From Candidatus Zipacnadia bacterium (lineage in GTDB: Bacteria > Armatimonadota > Zipacnadia > Zipacnadales > UBA5352): a DNA stretch of 64,000 bases. The stretch's first letter is position 1; each line of letters begins with the position of its first letter. Where the stretch lies: assembly GCA_029821735.1 (NCBI GenBank), contig JALGSU010000009.1, positions 1 through 64,000 on the forward strand. Reading direction: 5' to 3'. The notes under the pieces are model-generated. The model was not told the origin of the DNA and searched no databases. It saw nothing but the letters and a program-made list of their open reading frames with translations. Of the stretch, positions 26,922 through 36,028 are shown piece after piece. The position numbers and the translations under genes are program-made.

Positions 26922-28475
26922 CTACTCACGCGCCTCTGGACCGACATCCGCCGCCGTCAGCGGCCGGTACGCCGCCGGTGCATCGCTGACCTCGTCCGCT
27001 CCGATATCGGGCTTGCCGTCCCTCGGCTGACCCTCGATATCCATCTCAATCGGCGGCTCCAGCAAGCGCCCGGCATCGATCGCCGGACTCCCGACTCCCG
27101 GTCGCCAGAGGCCCTCAGCAAGCTGCAGCAGCGGGTCAATGAAGCTCATGCCGCCATCAGCCACCTCGATGCCCACCTCCGCGCCCTCCAGCGTCCTGTG
27201 GACGATATTGTCCCGCCAGGTCCAGTTCTCAGGCTCCGTGACCAGCCTCACCACACGCTCCCGATCTGAGACGATCAGGTTGTTGGCGATGATGCAGTCA
27301 CGCGCGGGCAGCGAATATCGCTCCCGGGCGTCTCCTATGTCCATCGCCATTCCGCAGTTGACGATGGTGTTATGAGCCACCACAGCGCGCTCAGGACGCT
27401 CGTAGCCCCCGTATTTGGTCATGTCGAGCTTGCCATCGTTCTCGGCTTCATACTCGTAGCGCGCCTTCGTCCGCTGCTCCACGTCGCCGGTACGGATGAT
27501 CACCGCAGCGCCCTTCAGCCCCTCGAAGTAGTTGTTGATGATACGGTGATCGGAGCCGAACAGACGCACGCCCGCGGTCCTCTTCTCCTGCTCGGTGTCG
27601 ATGAAGAAGTTGCCCTCCACGAGACAGCGGTGCGTGCTGCGGAGCGTCAGCTCCCCCCAGCAGTTGCGGAAGGTGTTGCGCCGGATGATGTTGTCAGGCG
27701 TCTTCACCGAGACGATCTCGCCCTCACCATCGCAGTGCTCGAACAGGTTATCCTCGACAGTGGTGAAGCCGCTCGAATGCGAGTAGCCGCTCACGCCGAG
27801 CCGAACCGTCTCAAAGCCATTCCCGTCGCCGCGAGGGAAGTCCCGGAAGTGGTTGTGGTCAATGCGATCGTAACGGCTCGACAGCCAGTTCAGTTCCTCG
27901 CGCGATCCACCCGTTATCACCATGCAGCCACTGTTGCTCTTGCCCTCGATGAGATTGTGGTCCAGCCGGTTGTGATGTGAGTTGGCGCCCCCGATGTCAA
28001 CCCAATGCATACGGTGGTCGCCCGGCTTGTCAACAGCCACCTCATCGAGGTTGATGTGACTGCGCGTGAGCCGGCAGTGGTGGCTGGCCGCAAAGCGGAA
28101 CGCGTAGTAATCGTCCGTGTGTCTGAAGGTCAGGCCATCCACCATGACATACGACGACGACGCCACAATGATGCCGGCGGTGCCCTCGATGACCGCTTTG
28201 CCCCGGTTCTGCGCGCGCACCACCAGCGGCTGCTCGGCGGTTGCCTGGCAGGTGAACGACAGGGGGCCGTCAAGTACGTAGGAACCGTCGGCGAGTTCCA
28301 CCAGATCGCCGGGCCGGGCGTCGGCCAGCGCCGCGATCAACTCGTCCGCCGAACTGACCGCCACTGTCCGGGCAAAGGTGACGCCCTCGACGGTGCATCC
28401 GGCTGGCTCCTGAGCGAAGCAAGCAATCGGTGCAATGAACGTCAGCGCCATAATCGTGGCCAGCAATGCTCTCAT
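26922..28475 (-). CDS. Secreted polysaccharide lyase family 6 (alginate/chondroitin-type)
   Basis: 517 residues from the ATG at 28475, with GGAGG five bases upstream. A signal peptide (1-22) precedes a right-handed beta-helix. The PL6 markers are visible in order: HHNRLDHNLIEGKSNSGCMV, DHNHFRDFPRGDGNGFETVRLG, GEGEIVSVKTPDNIIRRNTF, and GELTLRSTHRCLVEGNFF. The Lys in IVSVK and the Arg in LTLR match the catalytic Lys/Arg pair described for chondroitinase B and PL6 alginate lyases. Family members cut alginate or dermatan sulfate by beta-elimination; the substrate here cannot be told. The C-terminus DGKPDIGADEVS is the usual family end. It is convergent with pabC (3 bases apart). Confidence 0.9.
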   Translation of the reverse strand: MRALLATIMALTFIAPIACFAQEPAGCTVEGVTFARTVAVSSADELIAALADARPGDLVELADGSYVLDGPLSFTCQATAEQPLVVRAQNRGKAVIEGTAGIIVASSSYVMVDGLTFRHTDDYYAFRFAASHHCRLTRSHINLDEVAVDKPGDHRMHWVDIGGANSHHNRLDHNLIEGKSNSGCMVITGGSREELNWLSSRYDRIDHNHFRDFPRGDGNGFETVRLGVSGYSHSSGFTTVEDNLFEHCDGEGEIVSVKTPDNIIRRNTFRNCWGELTLRSTHRCLVEGNFFIDTEQEKRTAGVRLFGSDHRIINNYFEGLKGAAVIIRTGDVEQRTKARYEYEAENDGKLDMTKYGGYERPERAVVAHNTIVNCGMAMDIGDARERYSLPARDCIIANNLIVSDRERVVRLVTEPENWTWRDNIVHRTLEGAEVGIEVADGGMSFIDPLLQLAEGLWRPGVGSPAIDAGRLLEPPIEMDIEGQPRDGKPDIGADEVSDAPAAYRPLTAADVGPEARE

Positions 28476-28757
28476 TCGGTCCTCCAAGCGACGCACGGAT
28501 TACCATACCAAGGCCCCTATACATTCGACCATATTCAGGTTCACCGGCGTGCGAGCGGACTCCTGCGGCGGGCGTCCGCCGGCGGCTGCTGACGCATTCC
28601 CTGGTCCGGGAGGTGCAGGTGATTGCGCCGGGGAACGATGGGGGAACGACGGTGTTTCGGACTGGCAGCCACGAGATGTAACAGTTGGCGGGACCGTAAG
28701 CAATCAATACCGATGCTCCTGACCCGACGTCTCGATGTGCCCCAAGGAGATGAGGAC

Positions 28758-29165
28758 ATGAAGAGATGGACCATGTGGGTGTTGATGGGCGTAACCGTGG
28801 GCGCACTCTTGCTGGCAGGCTGCAGCAGTGGCGGGAGCACCAGCAACCCGCAGGTGCGCGCTCGGCACAGTGCCGCTGACATCGGCCGCGTCGACCTGTA
28901 CGTGATCCCGAACGACGAGCCCGGAAACGCGACCTCGATTGCTGACCGCAACCCGTTGTTCGTCGGACTGGCGAACGGGGATGTCACGCAGTTCGCGCGC
29001 CGGTCGGCCGGAGATTACGAGTTCGTCTTCACGGACTGGAACCGGAAGAACATCATCGAGCGCGACTACCTGCACCTGCGACGCGACCGCCAGGTCACGG
29101 TCCGCCTCGAGGGCACTGAAGCCAATCCCGCAATCGGGTTCAACATCGTCTCAGTGCCGCAATAG
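28758..29165 (+). CDS. Small lipoprotein, DUF4397-like beta-sandwich
   Basis: 135 residues. The ATG at 28758 follows AAGGAGA by seven bases; the frame upstream to 28623 has no signal or ribosome site. The lipobox is LLLAGC with SSGGSTS after it, a typical exported lipoprotein linker. The remaining 95 residues are beta-rich (GRVDLYVIPND, SAGDYEFVFTDW, RDRQVTVRLEG) and recall one repeat of the DUF4397 sandwich, but the match is from memory. It is divergent from the PL6 gene with 282 bases between, in which I see no clear signal, and followed after 173 bases by the phosphoesterase fusion. No function is recognised. Confidence 0.75.
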   Translation: MKRWTMWVLMGVTVGALLLAGCSSGGSTSNPQVRARHSAADIGRVDLYVIPNDEPGNATSIADRNPLFVGLANGDVTQFARRSAGDYEFVFTDWNRKNIIERDYLHLRRDRQVTVRLEGTEANPAIGFNIVSVPQ

Positions 29166-29338
29166 CCTCACTTCACCGACGCCATTCCTCACGGCCGCGA
29201 TGCAGGCGAGGGTCTGCGTCGCGGCCGGTGTGTACCAAGTGCACGCCCTCCGTGCCGCACAGGATGCAGGAACCGCCCGTCCACTGACGAACCGCATGGT
29301 GTAGACGTGCGAGACCATCACGCGTCCGAGGGATCGCC

Positions 29339-31864
29339 ATGACCATCCTGCTGCTTCTGACATTGGCGCTGGCGTCGCCGAGTTGGGGTGCGGAAGTTGC
29401 CCTGGAGGCCGAACGCCCGGCTGTCAGTCCCCAGCCACCAGACCGGCCAAAGTACGACGATCCGCCACTCCCGCCGCTCATTGAGAGGCATGCAGTCGTC
29501 ACCGGCCAGATCACCGACACGGACGGCAATCCGCTGGTGGGTGTAATGGTCAGTGACGGTGAGCATGTGACGCGCACCGACGACGCCGGAGGCTATCGGC
29601 TCGAGTTCGACGTCGACGACCTGCGCGTGGTGTTCGTCACCCGACCGCGCGGCTACCGGCCCGTGGACGGCTGCTTCCTGCACATTCCACGAGACGATAC
29701 GGCCACCGAATACGCTCACGACTTCGTGTTCGCACCGGACGAGGGCTCCGATCGAGAGAGCTTCAACTTCCTGTCCACCGGCGACACCCAGTTCGGTGAC
29801 ACCGGAACCTTCGGCCAACTCCTCGAAGAGTTCGATCAGTTCACCCGCATGTCCGGGGATCCGGGATTCCTCACCATCGCGGGTGATTTGACTATCACAG
29901 GCTGCCAGTGGGAGATGGACCTGTACAGCGAAGTCACCGGACGCTCACACATCCCGGTCCTCAATGTTTTCGGCGGACATGACGGCAACTACGCGCGCAA
30001 AACCACCGGAGAACTGAGCGTCCGCAACTACCAGCGCAATCTGGCTCCAGCGTGGTATTCTTGGGACTATGGCCCGGTGCACTTTGCCACCTGGATCGCC
30101 GAGACGAGCTACCTGACGCCCGAGCAGGTTGCGCGCCAAATCACGTGGCTCGAGGCCGATCTGCAGGCCCAGCCGCCCGGCACGCCAATCGTGCTCACCA
30201 CTCACCAGCCGCCGGCGAACACTGTCATGCAGGGATGGCTGGACCGGTACAATATCATCGGTCTGCTCTTCGGGCACTGGCACAGCGTCCACTGCTGCGG
30301 CTACGGAGGCGTGCCATACCTCGAGAACGGCCCCATGCGCGGACGCGACTGGGGAGCGTTCAGCCGCCTGTTTCGGGTGGTCAGTTTCGCCGACGGCGAG
30401 TTGACCACCGAGATCCGCGTCTGCGGCCAGGACCAGCGCCTGGATATCGTTGCGCCTCAGGGCACGGTGAGCCGAGGCATCGTCCCCGTGCAGATCAAGG
30501 CCTACGACACCGCCCGGCGCGTCGCCAACATTACCTGCGAGATCGGCGCCGGTGACCGGACCGACACGATCGCGCTCACTCGCACCGGTGCATGGACATG
30601 GCACGGCCAGTGGGACTGCACCGGCGCGGCCCCCGGGCCGGTTACGGTGCGCGCGACGGTCCTCGATGAAGACGGGCGCAGTTGGGAGCGCTCAAACACC
30701 TGCGAGCTTGCTCCCCGCGAGCGCACGGTTCCGCAGACTGGCGAGGACTGGCCGGGTTTCTTCCGCAGCGAACACTCGCGCGTGAGCGACGCCGCGCTCG
30801 CGCCGCCGCTGGAGTTGATGTGGGTCGCCAACACCGGCGGGCGCAACACCAAGGCGGTCTCGCCGATTGTCTATGGAGGACGCGTGTACGTTGGTGTCGA
30901 GCACAAGGAAGTCGGCCATCCTAACGCTGGCGTGTGCTGCTACGACGCGTCGACGGGAGCCCTGCTGTGGAAGAGCCGCACCGATGCGTCCATCAACTTC
31001 GGCCTCGCCGCCGGGCAGGGAATGGTCTACGCGATCGACAACATGGGCAAGGCTTACGGATTTGACGCCACGACCGGCGAGGAGCGCTGGCGCGCCGACC
31101 CGTTCCCACCCGAAAACGGGCGCAGCGACATCCGCAACACGCCGATGCTGTACGGCAATGAGCTGATGGTGGTCGATGACTACGGCCGGACCGCGTTCTT
31201 CCGCGCCACCACAGGCGAACTGCTGCGCATGATCCGGCCGGGCACCGAGCAGATGTACTACACCTTCCCCTCAGTGAACAACGGGCGCGTGCTTATGCCC
31301 TCGTTCAGCCGCAAACTGATCGCGGTCGATGCGCAGACCGGCGAAGTGGTGTGGGAGCAGGACAAGATCGCGGGCATCTGCCCCACCTGCCCGGTGCCGG
31401 TTGACGGCGCGATCTACGTCAATGCATGGGACGGGCTGAGCTGCGTCGACGAGGCCACGGGCGAGAAGCGCTGGGACGGCGACGTGCGGCCCTCGGGCAA
31501 GGTCGTCAACCACTCGGCGGCGGTGCCAGCCGGCGAGCTTATCCTGACCAACGGTCGTGCGTTGCGAGCCTTCGACGCAGCGACCGGTGAACTGCGCTGG
31601 CAGGTGGATCACCTCTACACCGCAGCCGCAGCCGAGCATAATCAGCGCCAGACGCTGGCAGGCCTGTCCACTCCGGCGGTCGCCGGTGACGTGCTCTACG
31701 TCGGCGCAGACGACGGGTATCTACAGGCCCGCGCAGTGGCAGATGGTCAACTGCTGTGGCGCTACAATCTCGGGGTCCCGGTCAAGAGTTCGCCGGTGCT
31801 CTCGGGCAACGCTCTTTACGTGGGTGACTGGGACGGGAACCTCTACTGCTTCGCGACGCCCTGA
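29339..31864 (+). CDS. Secreted calcineurin-like phosphoesterase fused to PQQ-type beta-propeller
   Basis: 841 residues. A signal peptide (to about 18) is followed by a carboxypeptidase-regulatory-like/calcineurin N domain (53-120). The metallophosphoesterase core has STGDTQFGD (D149), AGDLTI (D183), GGHDGNY (212-218, where GNHD is usual), TTHQPP and LFGHWHS, i.e. most ligands of a two-metal site, with Asn replaced by Gly. A beta domain (about 345-460) leads into a C-terminal propeller (about 475-841). Its repeated W-T/L-A motif units read YDASTGALLWKS, FDATTGEERWRA, VDAQTGEVVWEQ, VDEATGEKRWDG, FDAATGELRWQV and VADGQLLWRYN. The propeller is the PQQ-like type, with no quinone-binding residues obvious. 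Gene spacing to the next CDS is 17 bases. Confidence 0.85.
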   Translation: MTILLLLTLALASPSWGAEVALEAERPAVSPQPPDRPKYDDPPLPPLIERHAVVTGQITDTDGNPLVGVMVSDGEHVTRTDDAGGYRLEFDVDDLRVVFVTRPRGYRPVDGCFLHIPRDDTATEYAHDFVFAPDEGSDRESFNFLSTGDTQFGDTGTFGQLLEEFDQFTRMSGDPGFLTIAGDLTITGCQWEMDLYSEVTGRSHIPVLNVFGGHDGNYARKTTGELSVRNYQRNLAPAWYSWDYGPVHFATWIAETSYLTPEQVARQITWLEADLQAQPPGTPIVLTTHQPPANTVMQGWLDRYNIIGLLFGHWHSVHCCGYGGVPYLENGPMRGRDWGAFSRLFRVVSFADGELTTEIRVCGQDQRLDIVAPQGTVSRGIVPVQIKAYDTARRVANITCEIGAGDRTDTIALTRTGAWTWHGQWDCTGAAPGPVTVRATVLDEDGRSWERSNTCELAPRERTVPQTGEDWPGFFRSEHSRVSDAALAPPLELMWVANTGGRNTKAVSPIVYGGRVYVGVEHKEVGHPNAGVCCYDASTGALLWKSRTDASINFGLAAGQGMVYAIDNMGKAYGFDATTGEERWRADPFPPENGRSDIRNTPMLYGNELMVVDDYGRTAFFRATTGELLRMIRPGTEQMYYTFPSVNNGRVLMPSFSRKLIAVDAQTGEVVWEQDKIAGICPTCPVPVDGAIYVNAWDGLSCVDEATGEKRWDGDVRPSGKVVNHSAAVPAGELILTNGRALRAFDAATGELRWQVDHLYTAAAAEHNQRQTLAGLSTPAVAGDVLYVGADDGYLQARAVADGQLLWRYNLGVPVKSSPVLSGNALYVGDWDGNLYCFATP

Positions 31865-31881
31865 GGACAAGGGAGGACGCT

Positions 31882-34671
31882 GTGCGGACAACATCTGTGG
31901 CGATGCTTCTAATAGGCCTGACCGCGACGCTGGGAGCACATGCGCAGCCAGCCGAGGACTTCCGCGCATGGCCAGAGATAGGCCGTGTCGAGGACTTCCG
32001 CCTCACGCCAATGACTGATCAGCGCGTAGGTTTCAGGCTTGCTGAGGACGCCGACGGGCGACGAGTGGTGGTGGCGATCCGCGCGTTCGCCGAGTCAGAC
32101 ACCGCGTCTGGCTACAACCAGTCCACGCTTGCGGTTGACGTGAACGGCGAGATCATGGAGCCACTTCTGAGCGACCAGCCGCGCCTGCTCAATCGTCCGA
32201 AGGAGATTGCCTTTGGTGCCAATGGCGAGCGGTCGACGGCCGCGTGGCAGGAGGGCAGACTGGGGCTCATCGAGTCATGGGGCTCGGCGCGCTGGACTAT
32301 TCCCTGGGCGCCCTCGATCGAGGCTTGGCTGGCGTCACCCGACTACGCTCCCGTTGGTCTCGATGACCCCGCATGGATCATCATCGAGATCACCGACATG
32401 GTCTACCCCGACTCCTTCGACTACCTGACCGTGCGAAACGAGTCCGCGGATGCCGTTGTGCGCTGCGAAATGGCAACGGTTCATGTGGCTTCCGAGCGCC
32501 AGGGCTCAGATGCCGACGGCCGCCGTCGGAAGGCCATCGAGGCCGTCCACCGACGACTGGACGAGCAGCACTTCGGCCGCAGCGCGCTCGTTCGCGAACC
32601 CGCGACCGGCCGCGAGTGGGCCTACGAGATGGACCTGATCCCAAACAATTACTCGGGCGGCGACACGATGGGCGAGATTCAGACCATCGAGGACGCCCGC
32701 CGCGTCGTGGCCCCCCTCGCGGCACAGGGCTACACCGCGATCATTGTCAGCGGTCTGCACATGCGCTACACGTACGTCCCGCTGTGGGAGACGCGGATTC
32801 TCCCCTACATGACGTTCATCTGCCAGGCCGCTCACGAGGCCGGTATGAAAGTCATCGACCACTACGACGTGCCAATCTTCTACGCCGGCGGGTATCCCTT
32901 CCTGCTCGCGGACGACCATCTCGGTTGGACTCAGCGGGACATCCGCTACGGTGCGCCGAGTCGAATCTACTGCATCAACAATCCCGACTTCCGCGACCAC
33001 TTCTTCAGTTGGGCCCGTCGCGTCCAGCGGGAAGCCGGCATCGACGCCTACCAGATCGACGAAGTCTACTTCCACTCCAAGAACCATTGCGGCTGCGAAC
33101 ATTGCCGCCGACTCTTCGCCGAGCAGACCGGGTTCGAGCTGCCGCGCGAACCGGACTCGCCAGTCCTCAACAACGACGCCGACCCGCTCTGGCAGCTCTG
33201 GCGGCTGTGGCAGTCCATCTCGGTCCAGCAGTTCAAGCGCGATTTCATGGCCGCGATCCATCAGGAGAATCCCGCGGCATTCCTGAGCACCTACACCACC
33301 ACCTACTACTCCGCCAGTTCAGGCGGAGGCCTGTGGCCGGCGGTCTTTTGCAGCTACGCCATCGGCAAAGAGGGCGTCAGCCGCGTGCCCTTCCAGAACT
33401 ACCGCTACTGCATCGCCGACCGCCGGCTGTATCACAGCATCACCGATGCATTCGACTCCGCGCCGTGGATGCTCTGGTATCCGCTGACCGGGTCCGCAGG
33501 CCGGTTCTCCTGGGGCATGTCCCAGGCCTGCAACGACGCGCAGTGGCATGTGCAGAGCGTGGCCAGCTCCATCCGCGACCTGATCGCGTGGCCCCACAAG
33601 ACAACCAAGTTCGACTACGAGACCTTCGCCGATGTCGCGATGGTCTTCTCCGAGAAGTCCAAGTCCGCGTCTCTGTGGACCGGCTACTACCATGGCATGG
33701 AGACGCTCGGCTGGGGAGAAGCCATGGTCGGCGCGAACATCCAGTACCAGCAGATCCATGAGATCGCCGTCACGCCCGAACTGCTGGCCCCGTTCAAGCT
33801 CGTGATCCTGCCCCGCATGACGCTAGTGGACGAGCCGAACCGCGAGGCCATCGAAGCCTACGTCCGCGATGGCGGCACGCTCATCGTCACCGCCGAGACC
33901 GGCTTGCTCGACGAGGCGAGGCGCCCGCTGGAGGACTTCAGCCTCGGCGAGATGATGAACCTGCGCTTCGTCGACTTCCAGCACGCACCGTTCGAGGTCG
34001 TCAAGCCCGGCTACCCCACCTTTACCTTCGACCGCGAGCGCATGCTCTACAAGCACGGCGCGCGGATGCTCGAGGTCGAGGTGCGCGACCCGGACAGGTC
34101 ACGCGTCATCGCCACGTTCACCAAGGACGATCGCGACTACCCGGGCATCGTCCAGACCAGCTACGGATCAGGCACGGTCTACTACGTGGCCACCTTCTTC
34201 GGGGTCAGCAACTTCGAAATGGGTCTGCATGAGGGACGCCCGGACATCTTCCGCCGCAACCCGGACGCGGCCCCGTTCATGGCCACCTGGCTGCGCGAGC
34301 TTCTCGGCGACAGCGAGACCGTCACCACCGTCGATGCCCCTGAGGCACTGGTGTACACTACGTGGATCACGCGAGATGAGGGCGAACTGGCCATCCACTT
34401 CCTCAACGTCGCGGACCACCGGCCGCTCGGGCCTGACGAGGCCGTCAAGCGCCGCCAGATCGATTTCCCACTCGTCGATCAACCGATCACGCTGCTGCTG
34501 CGCGGAATGCAGGTCGCCGAAGCGACCTTCTATTCGCCCGATACAGCCGAACCGGTGTCCTGCACCGTTGCGCGGGCCGGGCCTGACACTCAGCTCACTA
34601 TCCCGGCGGGCTCGATGGCGATGTATGGCTTCGCCAGAGCTCGCCTCAGCGAGACCGGAGGTGCGCCATGA
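31882..34671 (+). CDS. Secreted GHL6/GH42-like barrel with amidotransferase-like domain
   Basis: 929 residues from a GTG at 31882 that follows GGGAGGA by four bases. The signal peptide ends near AHAQ. A jelly-roll-like N-terminal domain (to about 210) precedes a barrel with GDTMGEIQTIEDARRVV, HYDVPIFYAGGYPFLLADDH and YQIDEVYFHSKNHCGCEHCRRLF (about 390-412). The Asp-Glu pair in IDEVYF is the best acid candidate by position in GHL6-type barrels. A beta-galactosidase trimerisation/amidotransferase-like domain follows (LLAPFKLVILPRMTLVDEPNREAIEAYVRDGGTLIV) and a C-terminal beta domain (FHFLNVADHRP region). Substrate unknown. It follows the phosphoesterase by 17 bases and overlaps the next gene by 4. 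Confidence 0.8.
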   Translation: MRTTSVAMLLIGLTATLGAHAQPAEDFRAWPEIGRVEDFRLTPMTDQRVGFRLAEDADGRRVVVAIRAFAESDTASGYNQSTLAVDVNGEIMEPLLSDQPRLLNRPKEIAFGANGERSTAAWQEGRLGLIESWGSARWTIPWAPSIEAWLASPDYAPVGLDDPAWIIIEITDMVYPDSFDYLTVRNESADAVVRCEMATVHVASERQGSDADGRRRKAIEAVHRRLDEQHFGRSALVREPATGREWAYEMDLIPNNYSGGDTMGEIQTIEDARRVVAPLAAQGYTAIIVSGLHMRYTYVPLWETRILPYMTFICQAAHEAGMKVIDHYDVPIFYAGGYPFLLADDHLGWTQRDIRYGAPSRIYCINNPDFRDHFFSWARRVQREAGIDAYQIDEVYFHSKNHCGCEHCRRLFAEQTGFELPREPDSPVLNNDADPLWQLWRLWQSISVQQFKRDFMAAIHQENPAAFLSTYTTTYYSASSGGGLWPAVFCSYAIGKEGVSRVPFQNYRYCIADRRLYHSITDAFDSAPWMLWYPLTGSAGRFSWGMSQACNDAQWHVQSVASSIRDLIAWPHKTTKFDYETFADVAMVFSEKSKSASLWTGYYHGMETLGWGEAMVGANIQYQQIHEIAVTPELLAPFKLVILPRMTLVDEPNREAIEAYVRDGGTLIVTAETGLLDEARRPLEDFSLGEMMNLRFVDFQHAPFEVVKPGYPTFTFDRERMLYKHGARMLEVEVRDPDRSRVIATFTKDDRDYPGIVQTSYGSGTVYYVATFFGVSNFEMGLHEGRPDIFRRNPDAAPFMATWLRELLGDSETVTTVDAPEALVYTTWITRDEGELAIHFLNVADHRPLGPDEAVKRRQIDFPLVDQPITLLLRGMQVAEATFYSPDTAEPVSCTVARAGPDTQLTIPAGSMAMYGFARARLSETGGAP

Positions 34672-35921
34672 ACCGCGCCCTTGCCGCCACGTTCGCAGCC
34701 ATCCTCCTGACCGTTGCCGCCGGCGCCGCGGAGACGCTCGACGCGGGCCCGTTCTCGGTTGATGTCACGCCCGAACTGGTGCTCCGCTACGGTGGAGAGA
34801 CGCTCATCAGTGGCGACCGTTGCGTCTCATTCCGGGGCATGAAGCCCGGCGAGCCGGTGTTGGTCGACGCTGTCGACGGACGCGTGATCCGAGAGGGCAA
34901 CACCATCACGGTGCTCGCCTCGAAGGGCCGCAACACACTCCGCCGCGAGGTGATGGTGACGGCCGAGGGCGTGCACATCACCTTCGAGATGCAGATCTTC
35001 GGCGACACCGGAGGCAGTCATCTTCAGTATGATCTGCTCACGCCAGCCGAGTTCCTCGATGGTGTGGACTATGAAGTGTGGACCGGCGCTCCCCGCGGGC
35101 CGCTCAAGACCAGCAACGGTACGTTCGACATCGGGGGGTCAGAGCCGTCTGACTACCTCGTCCGTGGCGCGCGCTACTTCATCCTCAATCGCCCGGAAGC
35201 GGCGTGTTCACTCGACTTCAACCCGGTGGGCGCCTGGGTGGGCGAAACCAACTACGGCGAGAACTACACCACCAATCCCTATCACGATGGCGAGCGCTTC
35301 CACTTCCTGATGCTCTGCAGCGGCGGCAGGCCCGGCGGCATCTTCCGGGGCAAGATCATCATCCGGCCCGGCGCCACCCGCTACGAGGCCCTACACAGCA
35401 CCACCGATGTCGCCTACACGCGCGGCTTCCCGGTCGCCCTGGCGCTGAACTTCTCGGAAACCGCTGAGCCCGGCGGTGACTACCAGCCCTACTCGGGCGA
35501 TGCCTCCTGCCGCTGGGTCGACGCCGAGCAGGTGCGGATCATCGAGCGAGCTACCGGCGGCATACTCTACCGCGACTTCGCAGCCGCCGCCGACGATGAG
35601 GCCGATGGATTGCTCGAACTCGCTCAGCGTTCCGGGCACTACCTGCTGACGCTCAATGTCCACGACGCGAACGAGGCCACTGGGCCATTCACTGTCAGCG
35701 GCCCCGACGGTCCGCTCTTTGAGGACGTGACGGTCGCGCGCGGCGAATACTGGGTCCGAACCGCCCCCCTGAAATTCCGCGATGGGCAAGCCCAGGTGCG
35801 CTTCGCAGGCGACTGGAAGATATGCGGGCTGACCCTCCAGCCAATTCTCTACGAGGCCGAGGACTTCATTCTCGACCGGCCGTTCTGGAACATGGCGATC
35901 GAGATGCTGGCGACGGATTGA
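34668..35921 (+). CDS. Secreted protein of unknown function, translationally coupled
   Basis: 417 residues with a signal peptide ending at AGAAE. It starts in an ATGA overlap with the upstream GHL6-like gene, so the two are made from one message. The sequence is beta-rich from end to end (TLDAGPFSVDVTPELVLRYGG, HITFEMQIFGDTGGSHLQYDLL, RYFILNRPEAACSLDFNPVGAW) and suggests a sandwich pair like those appended to glycoside hydrolases, but no catalytic family is recognised. The coupling suggests a partner of the GHL6-like hydrolase. It is followed by a 107-base gap and the large discoidin protein. Confidence 0.7.
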   Translation: MNRALAATFAAILLTVAAGAAETLDAGPFSVDVTPELVLRYGGETLISGDRCVSFRGMKPGEPVLVDAVDGRVIREGNTITVLASKGRNTLRREVMVTAEGVHITFEMQIFGDTGGSHLQYDLLTPAEFLDGVDYEVWTGAPRGPLKTSNGTFDIGGSEPSDYLVRGARYFILNRPEAACSLDFNPVGAWVGETNYGENYTTNPYHDGERFHFLMLCSGGRPGGIFRGKIIIRPGATRYEALHSTTDVAYTRGFPVALALNFSETAEPGGDYQPYSGDASCRWVDAEQVRIIERATGGILYRDFAAAADDEADGLLELAQRSGHYLLTLNVHDANEATGPFTVSGPDGPLFEDVTVARGEYWVRTAPLKFRDGQAQVRFAGDWKICGLTLQPILYEAEDFILDRPFWNMAIEMLATD

Positions 35922-36028
35922 GACGACTGTCCACCGCTCCCGCTCCAACACCTGCAGGCTTCTGCCGCGCAGATGGCGAAGTGCCACCTCACGTCGTTGA
36001 CCATTCAGCCACCCATTCGGAGGCCCCG

